5,523 nt of DNA. Source: an uncultured bacterium. Its GTDB lineage: Bacteria; Actinomycetota; UBA4738; HRBIN12. A program made the translations under genes and the position numbers. The stretch is taken from positions 1-5,523 of the forward strand of contig CALGFI010000183.1 in assembly GCA_937881155.1 (NCBI GenBank), given 5' to 3'. Below, one piece after another: positions 1 to 4,299 of this stretch. Each line of letters begins with the position of its first letter. Within the stretch, counting starts at the first letter, position 1. The notes beneath the pieces are model-generated. The model was given only the letters and a program-made list of their open reading frames with translations, ran no database searches and had not been told where the DNA came from.

Positions 1-173
1 GGCACCAGCACCGGAAGCTCGAGGTCAGGTGGCCGCGACTTCGCCTCGAACACGCTGGCGGTCGCCCCCGGATCGTCGGGGCGTGTCCCGATGCCGTACA
101 CGGTGTCGGTGGGAACGACGATCAGCTCACCGCCCACCGCGGCGTCCGCCGCGTCACGGATCGGGTCCGTCAC
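1..173 (-). CDS. Threonylcarbamoyl-AMP synthase, TsaC/Sua5/YrdC family (5' part only)
   Basis: Only the first 57 codons lie in the window; the gene runs off the low-coordinate end. The translation contains LIVVPTDTVYGIGTRPDD (18-34), then VFEAKSRPPDLELPVLV (41-57). This is the N-terminal signature of the YrdC fold: PTDTVYG and the KxRP basic motif that bind threonine and ATP. The family makes threonylcarbamoyl-AMP for t6A37 on tRNAs that read ANN codons. The start is a GTG at 173-171 overlapping the prmC stop as GTGA, with a weak GAAGG just upstream; translational coupling is likely. This junction is conserved in Firmicutes and actinobacteria (ywlC or sua5 after prmC). Whether it is the short TsaC form or the longer Sua5 form cannot be decided here. 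Confidence 0.92.
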   Translation of the reverse strand, partial: MTDPIRDAADAAVGGELIVVPTDTVYGIGTRPDDPGATASVFEAKSRPPDLELPVLV

Positions 174-1000
174 GGCCTTCGGGCGATGACCACGCGATCG
201 CGCCCGGCGAGATCCGGCGCCACACGAACGTCCATGAACGATCCCCGCATGACCTCCCCGATGGTCCCGCCGAACGCGCTTCCGACCTCGACCGCGAGCA
301 CGCCGCCATCTCGCAGCCATCGGAGCGCCTCGACCGCGAGCCGTTCGTACACCTCGGGTCCGCCGAGGAGCGCGAGCGTCGGGTCCGCCTTCACCTCCGG
401 CGGAAGGCCCTCGTACTCCTCCGGCGTCACGTACGGCGGATTGCTCACGACGAGGTCGAACCACCCTCGGAGCTCGTCGGGCAGCGGCGAAAGAAGGTCA
501 CCCTCGAGGACCGTGATGTCGATCCGAAGCCGCCGGGCGTTCGCCAGCGCCAGGTCGACCGCCTCCGCAGAGCGATCAGTCGCGAACACCCGCGCGTCGG
601 GGCGTTCGTCCTTGATGGCGAGCGCGATCGCGCCGGTCCCCGTTCCGACGTCCGCGACAAGCGGCCCGTCGGAGACCTGGATTGCCCCGAGGGCGTGTTC
701 GACCAGGACCTCGGTTTCGGGGCGCGGGACGAACACACCCGGCCGAACCTCGACCTCGATGCGTCGGAACGCCTGTCGTCCGGTGAGGTGCTGCAGCGGC
801 GTTCCGGTGCACCGCTGACAGATCGCTCGCCCGTACATCCTGGCCTCGCGAGCGTCGAGTCCCTGAGTACGCGAGAAGAGCCCGGCTCGATCCGTCCCGA
901 GCACGTGGATCATCAGTTGCTCGGCGGTCGCGCGTGGACTCTCGACGCCGTGCCGTTCGAGGTAATCCGTCGCGCGGCGCACGACCTCCGCGGGGCGCAT
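170..1000 (-). CDS. prmC: Release factor glutamine N5-methyltransferase PrmC (HemK)
   Basis: S-adenosylmethionine-dependent enzyme that methylates the Gln of the GGQ motif in RF1 and RF2, raising release efficiency. The 276-residue product has the usual length and two domains. The N-terminal helical domain ends in GTPLQHLTGRQAF (66-78) and VRPGVFVPRPETEVLVEHAL (85-104), typical of PrmC. The Rossmann methylase domain has motif I VADVGTGTGAIALAI (115-129), the acidic motif II ATDRS and the substrate-binding NPPY at 187-190, followed by VTPEEYEGLPPEV. The conserved loop after LALLGG is short: where many homologues have a DGL-like triplet, this protein goes directly from GGPE to VYERL. It starts 3 nt after prfA and ends in TGA overlapping the next gene, so prfA, prmC and the TsaC-like gene are almost certainly one translation-coupled unit. 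Confidence 0.97.
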   Translation of the reverse strand: MRPAEVVRRATDYLERHGVESPRATAEQLMIHVLGTDRAGLFSRTQGLDAREARMYGRAICQRCTGTPLQHLTGRQAFRRIEVEVRPGVFVPRPETEVLVEHALGAIQVSDGPLVADVGTGTGAIALAIKDERPDARVFATDRSAEAVDLALANARRLRIDITVLEGDLLSPLPDELRGWFDLVVSNPPYVTPEEYEGLPPEVKADPTLALLGGPEVYERLAVEALRWLRDGGVLAVEVGSAFGGTIGEVMRGSFMDVRVAPDLAGRDRVVIARRP

Positions 1001-1003
1001 CGG

Positions 1004-2125
1004 TCACTCCTGTTCGGACGCTCGCCTGCCACGGCGGCCGTCGGGATCGCCGTCGGTCGCCGACGCGAGCTGTGACGCGCGCTCGGCAGCAAGCAGCGCG
1101 TCGACGAACTCGTCGATGTCGCCTTCGAGCACGTCCTGCAAGCGGTGAACCGTCACCTTCACGCGGTGGTCGGTCACGCGGTTCTCCGGGAAGTTGTACG
1201 TTCGGATCTTCTCGGCACGCTCTCCCGTTCCGAGCTGCGAGCGCCGTGTGGCTGCCTCCTCGGCCGCGGCCTCGTCTCGCGCGCGGCTGAGCAATCGCGC
1301 GCGCAGATAGCGCATCGCTTTCTCCCGATTCTGCAGTTGCGATCGCTCCTCCTGCGTCGCGACGACGATGCCGGTCGGCTTGTGCGTGATCCGAACGGCG
1401 GAGTCCGTCGTGTTGACCGACTGACCGCCGGGCCCGGAGGAGCGGTACACCTCGATCTTCAGATCCTCGGGCTTGATCTCGACCTCGACCTCTTCGGCCG
1501 CCGCGAGCACGGCGACGGTTGCCGTCGAGGTGTGGATCCGACCGGAGGACTCGGTGACCGGAACGCGTTGCACTCGGTGCACGCCCGACTCGTGCTTCAG
1601 CCGCGAGTACGCCCCCTTGCCGCGAACCTCCAAGACGACCTCCTTGAACCCGCCGAGCTCTGCGGGCGACGCGGAAAGCACGTCGGTCTTCCATCCGCGG
1701 CGCTCCGCGTAGTGCCGGTACAGCTCCACCAACTCCGCCCCCCAGAGCGCCGCCTCGGTTCCCCCGGCCGCGGCGCGGATCTCGACGATGACGTCCTTGT
1801 CGTCGTTCGGATCGCGCGGGACGAGCAGCTCCTCGAGCCGAGATCGCAACGTGGCGATCTTCGCGTCGGCGGCCTCCGCCTCGGCACGGAGGAACGAGGC
1901 CATCTCGGGGTCGGTCTCCTCGCGCGCCAGCGAGCGCGCTTCCTCGGCTTCTCGCCGCGCTTCGCGGAACTGCCGATACGGCACGACGATCTGTTCCAGC
2001 TCTGCGAAGTCCTTGCCCAGCCGGCGCATCCGATCGCGATCGGCGGCGACGTCAGGCGAGGCCATCTCGACCTGCACGCGTTCGTAGCGGGCCTCCACGT
2101 CGGCGAGACGCGTGTCGAAGTCCAT
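1004..2125 (-). CDS. prfA: Peptide chain release factor 1 (RF1)
   Basis: Class I release factor that recognises UAA and UAG in the ribosomal A site and triggers peptide release. The 373-residue product has an N-terminal coiled-coil domain (about 1-100), then RAAAGGTEAALW at 117-128. The stop-codon reading tripeptide PVT is at 189-191 in RVPVTESSGRIHTS; this PxT form marks RF1, whereas RF2 carries SPF. The catalytic GGQ is at 233-235 in SSGPGGQSVNTTDSAVR, and GTGERAEKIRTYNFPENRVTDHR at 299-321 is typical. It is slightly longer than the usual 355-360 residues because of a hydrophilic tail (GDPDGRRGRRASEQE). The ATG at 2125 gives the expected N-terminus but no ribosome binding site is visible. 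It lies 57 nt after the DivIVA-like gene and 3 nt before prmC, whose product methylates Gln235. Its own stop is TGA, read by RF2 and not by RF1. Confidence 0.98.
   Translation of the reverse strand: MDFDTRLADVEARYERVQVEMASPDVAADRDRMRRLGKDFAELEQIVVPYRQFREARREAEEARSLAREETDPEMASFLRAEAEAADAKIATLRSRLEELLVPRDPNDDKDVIVEIRAAAGGTEAALWGAELVELYRHYAERRGWKTDVLSASPAELGGFKEVVLEVRGKGAYSRLKHESGVHRVQRVPVTESSGRIHTSTATVAVLAAAEEVEVEIKPEDLKIEVYRSSGPGGQSVNTTDSAVRITHKPTGIVVATQEERSQLQNREKAMRYLRARLLSRARDEAAAEEAATRRSQLGTGERAEKIRTYNFPENRVTDHRVKVTVHRLQDVLEGDIDEFVDALLAAERASQLASATDGDPDGRRGRRASEQE
1007..1011 (-). promoter_or_regulatory. Ribosome binding site AGGAG of prmC inside the end of prfA
   Basis: AGGAG at 1011-1007 is placed 6 nt before the prmC ATG and overlaps the last codons of prfA, a sign of translational coupling. 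It supports the ATG at 1000. Confidence 0.75.
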
Positions 2126-2131
2126 GGACCG

Positions 2132-2137
2132 ATTATC
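2132..2137 (-). promoter_or_regulatory. Candidate -10 element for a leaderless prfA transcript
   Basis: GATAAT (2137-2132) matches TATAAT in five of six positions and ends 6 nt before the prfA ATG. That spacing would place the transcription start at or next to the A of the start codon. prfA has no Shine-Dalgarno sequence, as expected for a leaderless mRNA, which is common in actinobacteria. No -35 can be recognised at 16-19 nt spacing, so this remains tentative. Confidence 0.35.
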
Positions 2138-2142
2138 CAGGC

Positions 2143-2158
2143 CCGCGAGCGAGCGCGG
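2143..2158 (-). other. GC-rich stem-loop upstream of prfA
   Basis: CCGCG (2158-2154) can pair with CGCGG (2147-2143) around a six-base CTCGCT loop. It begins 24 nt after the TAG of the DivIVA-like gene and ends 17 nt before the prfA ATG. No U tract follows, so a simple intrinsic terminator is unlikely. It may be incidental in GC-rich DNA. Confidence 0.25.
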
Positions 2159-2182
2159 TTGTCCCGGGAGAAGGTGGAACGT

Positions 2183-3022
2183 CTATTCGCGGGAAGCGTC
2201 GTCTGGCTCGTCGCCCCAAAACAGGTCGAGCCGCGGGATGTCAGGCATGTCGAGCCGCGGGATGTCAGGCATCTCCAGATCGAGCACCTTCGTCCCCTCC
2301 CAAAGCTCCTCGTACGAAGGATCGTCGAGAAGGTCGGGCTCCTCCATGGGCTCGCCGAACGCGTTGCCGCGCGGTATCGAGGGCTCGTGGTCGTTCGTCA
2401 CGTCGATGACGCTCTCGATGGCGTCTCCGGCTTCAATGCCGTCCGAGTCTTCGTCGATGTCGGCCTCGGCGATCTCCGGCATGACGATCGTCGCCTCGAG
2501 ATCACTGGCCACGCCGAGTAGGCGGTCCCGCATCTGCGCGAGTTCCCCGACGAGGCGGTTTCGTCGGGTCGAAAGGCCCGACAGGGTTCGGTCGGCGTGC
2601 TCCTTCGCCTGCCGGAGCGAGCGCTCGGCGGTCTCGCGCGCCTGTTCGTCCTTGGCCTTCGCGTGGTTCCGGATCCGATCGGCATCGGCACGCGCTTCCT
2701 CGAGCATGCGCTCTGCTTGGCGACGGCTTTCGACCTGGACCCGCTCGGCTATCTCGTCCGCCTCCCGGATCACCGTCGCGACGCGCTTCGCGAGCCGCTC
2801 GTACGGATCAACCTTCGGCTGAGCGAGCTCGCGCAGAGCGGCGTCCGCCTCGAGGCGGGCCTCGCGAAGCATCGAGGCCATCACCTCGACCTGGTCGGCG
2901 AGCTGGTCGAGGTAGTCGCGTACCTGATGCGGATCGTATCCGCGCCGGATCGTGACGAACTCCCGGCGGCGAATCTGGTCGGACGAGAAGAGGACGGGCA
3001 CGTCCAGCTCTGTCGCGGACAT
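2183..3022 (-). CDS. DivIVA-domain coiled-coil protein with acidic, repeat-bearing tail
   Basis: A 279-residue cytoplasmic protein. Residues 14-50 form a DivIVA-type N-terminal domain (FVTIRRGYDPHQVRDYLDQLADQV). Aligned at RGYD, the membrane-inserting Phe17 of Bacillus DivIVA is replaced by Arg26 while the next Arg is kept, as in actinobacterial Wag31-like proteins. Residues 38-175 are charged, Ala-rich and heptad-like, consistent with a long coiled coil. Residues 184-279 are strongly acidic and probably disordered, with MPDIPRLD repeated exactly at 251-258 and 259-266, then LFWGDEPDD. DivIVA proteins mark curved or polar membrane and organise growth and division machinery. Whether this one does so, or is a diverged scaffold, cannot be told. 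It is not the usual Wag31 neighbourhood (ftsZ-sepF); it lies between the DUF1385 gene and prfA, with its own leader and RBS. The stop is a single TAG, in frame with prfA. Confidence 0.88.
   Translation of the reverse strand: MSATELDVPVLFSSDQIRRREFVTIRRGYDPHQVRDYLDQLADQVEVMASMLREARLEADAALRELAQPKVDPYERLAKRVATVIREADEIAERVQVESRRQAERMLEEARADADRIRNHAKAKDEQARETAERSLRQAKEHADRTLSGLSTRRNRLVGELAQMRDRLLGVASDLEATIVMPEIAEADIDEDSDGIEAGDAIESVIDVTNDHEPSIPRGNAFGEPMEEPDLLDDPSYEELWEGTKVLDLEMPDIPRLDMPDIPRLDLFWGDEPDDASRE
2225..2272 (-). repeat. Perfect 24-bp tandem duplication inside the DivIVA-like gene
   Basis: Bases 2225-2248 and 2249-2272 are identical over all 24 positions. Because the unit is eight codons, the frame is kept and the protein reads MPDIPRLD twice. 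Identity at every third position points to a recent slippage duplication, or strong homogenisation, and copy number may vary between relatives. The preceding residues DLE followed by M look like the tail of a third, degenerate unit. Confidence 0.95.
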
Positions 3023-3030
3023 GGGGAAGG

Positions 3031-3036
3031 CCTCCT
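3031..3036 (-). promoter_or_regulatory. Strong ribosome binding site AGGAGG of the DivIVA-like gene
   Basis: A perfect AGGAGG lies 8 nt before the ATG at 3022 and fixes this start. It is the best Shine-Dalgarno sequence in the window, which suggests this gene is translated at least as well as its neighbours. Confidence 0.8.
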
Positions 3037-3045
3037 GTTTTTGCG

Positions 3046-3064
3046 GGTGCCCGAAGGCGGGACC
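3046..3064 (-). other. Leader hairpin with a C(UUCG)G tetraloop
   Basis: On the minus strand GCC-TTCG-GGC (3058-3049) forms a three-pair stem closed by a C(UUCG)G tetraloop. Outer GGT/ACC pairs (3064-3062 with 3048-3046) are separated from it by a CCC bulge. An alternative fold pairs CCCG with CGGG around CCTT. It is followed by five A, not T, so it is not an intrinsic terminator. It sits in the presumed 5' leader, 10 nt before the AGGAGG, and could stabilise the mRNA end. Confidence 0.35.
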
Positions 3065-3067
3065 AGG

Positions 3068-3095
3068 ACGCTACACGCGCCGAACGCCGATGCAA
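3068..3095 (-). promoter_or_regulatory. Candidate promoter for the DivIVA-like gene (and possibly prfA-prmC-tsaC)
   Basis: On the minus strand TTGCAT (3095-3090) is followed after 16 nt by TAGCGT (3073-3068), which fits the relaxed TANNNT -10 of actinobacteria. Transcription would begin near 3062, giving a leader of about 39 nt that contains a UUCG hairpin and the AGGAGG. The -35 match is only three of six bases, so this is a candidate, not an established promoter. Confidence 0.3.
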
Positions 3096-3109
3096 GCACC
3101 CAGCCGCCC

Positions 3110-4024
3110 TTACGCCTCTGCGCTGCGGGCCTGCTGCTCCCGTTTGAGCACCTCGTTGAACGACGCGATCGCGACCTCGATCTGACCGTCGTCGGGGGGC
3201 TTCGTCGTGATCTTCTGGAGCCACAGCCCGGGTGTCATGACGATCCTCATGAACGCGGACTCCGGGTACCGCGCGCCGAGCCGCAAGAGCTCGAATGCGA
3301 GCCCGGCGATGATCGGGATCGCCAGCAGGCGCGAGCCGATGCGCCACCACAGTCCGGGTTCACCGAACAGGGCGAACACGAAGATCGTCGTCACCATCAC
3401 GATCAACAGGAAGTTGGTGCCACACCGGACGTGGAGCGTTGAGTAGGGATCGATGCGGTCGGGCGTCAGCGGATCGTCGTGCTCGTACGCCGCGATCGTC
3501 TTGTGCTCCGCGCCGTGATACGCGAACACACGGCGGATGTCCTTCGCGCGACCGATCAACAAGAGATAGCCGAGGAACAGCGCGACACGGAACACACCCT
3601 CGAGGACGTTCGTCAGGATGCTCGACCCGATCCTTCGGCCGACCCAGCCGAACGTCGCGGCGGGCAGCACGATGAACAGCCCGATGAAGATCACCGCGGC
3701 GATGACGAACGAGACCGCCATCTGACGCGATGTCAGCTGCTCGTCTTCGGGCGCCGACTCACGCGCCGAGATCGACAGCGCGCGGAACCCGATCGCCAGC
3801 GCCTGCCCGAGCGCGATCACGCCGCGCAGGAACGGCTTGCGGAGGATCGGGTGACGCTTCGCGACGGAATCGATGTCGTGCGACTCGACGTGGATGTCCC
3901 CGGCGGGTCTTCGGATCGCCACCGCCCACACGTCGCGGCCCCGCATCATGACGCCCTCGACCACGGCCTGACCGCCGTAGAAGTGCTCGGGCTTGGTCGC
4001 CTCGTCCGCCACGCGCTGCGTCAT
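3110..4024 (-). CDS. DUF1385 family membrane protein (YqhQ-like), function unknown
   Basis: A 304-residue protein of the DUF1385 family, named YqhQ in Bacillus; the biochemical role is not known. Family signatures seen are GGQAVVEGVMMRG at 17-29, YHGAEHKTIAAYE at 169-181, HVRCGTNFLL at 198-207, PGLWLQ at 265-270 and a C-terminal PPDDGQIEVAIASFNEVL segment at 276-293. Hydrophobic stretches at about 103-127, 141-158, 203-221 and 233-247 suggest four membrane segments, with the conserved HGAEH loop between the second and third. No signal peptide is apparent. The ATG at 4024 is 25 nt after rpmE. It lacks a good Shine-Dalgarno sequence, but the next Met codons fall inside the conserved GGQAVVEGVMM block, so this start is kept. 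Position between rpmE and the prfA-prmC genes matches a neighbourhood I recall from Firmicutes and some actinobacteria, which suggests a link with translation or the envelope, unproven. The stop is TAA, 87 nt before the next gene. Confidence 0.9.
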   Translation of the reverse strand: MTQRVADEATKPEHFYGGQAVVEGVMMRGRDVWAVAIRRPAGDIHVESHDIDSVAKRHPILRKPFLRGVIALGQALAIGFRALSISARESAPEDEQLTSRQMAVSFVIAAVIFIGLFIVLPAATFGWVGRRIGSSILTNVLEGVFRVALFLGYLLLIGRAKDIRRVFAYHGAEHKTIAAYEHDDPLTPDRIDPYSTLHVRCGTNFLLIVMVTTIFVFALFGEPGLWWRIGSRLLAIPIIAGLAFELLRLGARYPESAFMRIVMTPGLWLQKITTKPPDDGQIEVAIASFNEVLKREQQARSAEA

Positions 4025-4049
4025 GGGTCGCGCCGAAGCACGACTCGGA

Positions 4050-4262
4050 TCAGCCCTGCTGCTGTTGCTTGGCGTAGCGACGTTGGAAGCGCTCGACGCG
4101 CCCCCCCGTGTCCACGAGCTTCTGCTTGCCCGTGTAGAAGGGGTGGCAGTTCGAGCAGATCTCGACGCGCAGGTCCGACCTCGTGCTGCGGGTCTGGAAC
4201 GTGTTGCCGCACGAACAGTGGACCGTGGCGACCTTGTACTCGGGATGGATGTTCTGCTTCAT
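4050..4262 (-). CDS. rpmE: 50S ribosomal protein L31, zinc-binding (C+) type
   Basis: Small protein of the large ribosomal subunit that helps bridge the subunits. With the ATG at 4262 the product has 70 residues, against 70 in E. coli. It begins MKQNIHPEY and contains CSCGN, then ICSNCHPFYTGKQK and TGGRVERFQRRY, the standard L31 pattern. Cysteines at 16, 18, 36 and 39 form the zinc site, so this is the C+ form and not the zinc-independent paralogue. The C-terminus is a short Gln run (KQQQQG). It lies 37 nt after rho with no terminator visible between them, so co-transcription with rho is likely; rho-rpmE adjacency is common in Gram-positive and actinobacterial genomes. The alternative GTG at 4274 would add four residues (MFEV) and is judged wrong because it overlaps the ribosome binding site. 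Confidence 0.96.
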   Translation of the reverse strand: MKQNIHPEYKVATVHCSCGNTFQTRSTRSDLRVEICSNCHPFYTGKQKLVDTGGRVERFQRRYAKQQQQG

Positions 4263-4273
4263 GACTTCGAACA

Positions 4274-4279
4274 CTCCTC
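4274..4279 (-). promoter_or_regulatory. Ribosome binding site GAGGAG of rpmE (decides its start)
   Basis: GAGGAG lies 11 nt upstream of the ATG at 4262. An in-frame GTG at 4274-4272 overlaps this purine tract and could not use it, so the ATG is preferred. It also gives the family's canonical beginning MKxxIHPxY. Confidence 0.6.
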
Positions 4280-4299
4280 GATTGTGTGGACGCCGAACC

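Larger units (their letters stand above)
2126..2185 (-). promoter_or_regulatory. In-frame UAG junction between the DivIVA-like gene and prfA (possible readthrough site)
   Basis: The DivIVA-like gene stops with TAG at 2185-2183. The next 57 nt (2182-2126) are exactly 19 sense codons (Thr-Phe-His-Leu-Leu ... Asn-Arg-Ser) with no stop and run in the same frame into the prfA ATG at 2125. One amber codon is therefore all that separates the two proteins. UAG is read by RF1, the product of prfA. The frame relation is seen directly; a role in regulating RF1 is inference. The base after UAG is A, which is not the leakiest context. Confidence 0.35.

Noticed and set aside
29..1075. Long plus-strand open frame (348 codons) opposite prmC
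   Set aside because: It is antisense to a clear PrmC. Its translation is Arg/Pro/Asp-rich with no recognisable domain, the usual mirror of GC-rich third codon positions.
576..1694. Minus-strand open frame overlapping prmC and prfA in another frame
   Set aside because: Arg-rich shadow of two confidently identified genes; no independent RBS or motif.
1145..2521. Long plus-strand open frame (458 codons) opposite prfA and the DivIVA-like gene
   Set aside because: It crosses two real genes and their spacer on the opposite strand, has no family features, and is explained by GC-driven lack of stops.
3038..3064. Intrinsic terminator from the UUCG hairpin and the neighbouring A/T run
   Set aside because: On the minus strand the stem is followed by A residues, and on the plus strand the T run precedes the stem, so neither orientation gives a stem followed by a U tract.
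3071..3109. In-frame continuation from the DUF1385 gene into the DivIVA-like gene
   Set aside because: The two genes share a frame (29-codon spacer) but a second stop, TAG at 3073-3071, interrupts it, so readthrough would not reach the ATG.
4050..4067. CAG/CAA repeat at the end of rpmE as a variable microsatellite
   Set aside because: Only four Gln codons; L31 C-termini vary freely and the run is too short to mean anything.
4263..4274. GTG start for rpmE four codons upstream
   Set aside because: It overlaps the GAGGAG ribosome binding site and adds MFEV before the canonical MKxxIHPxY start.
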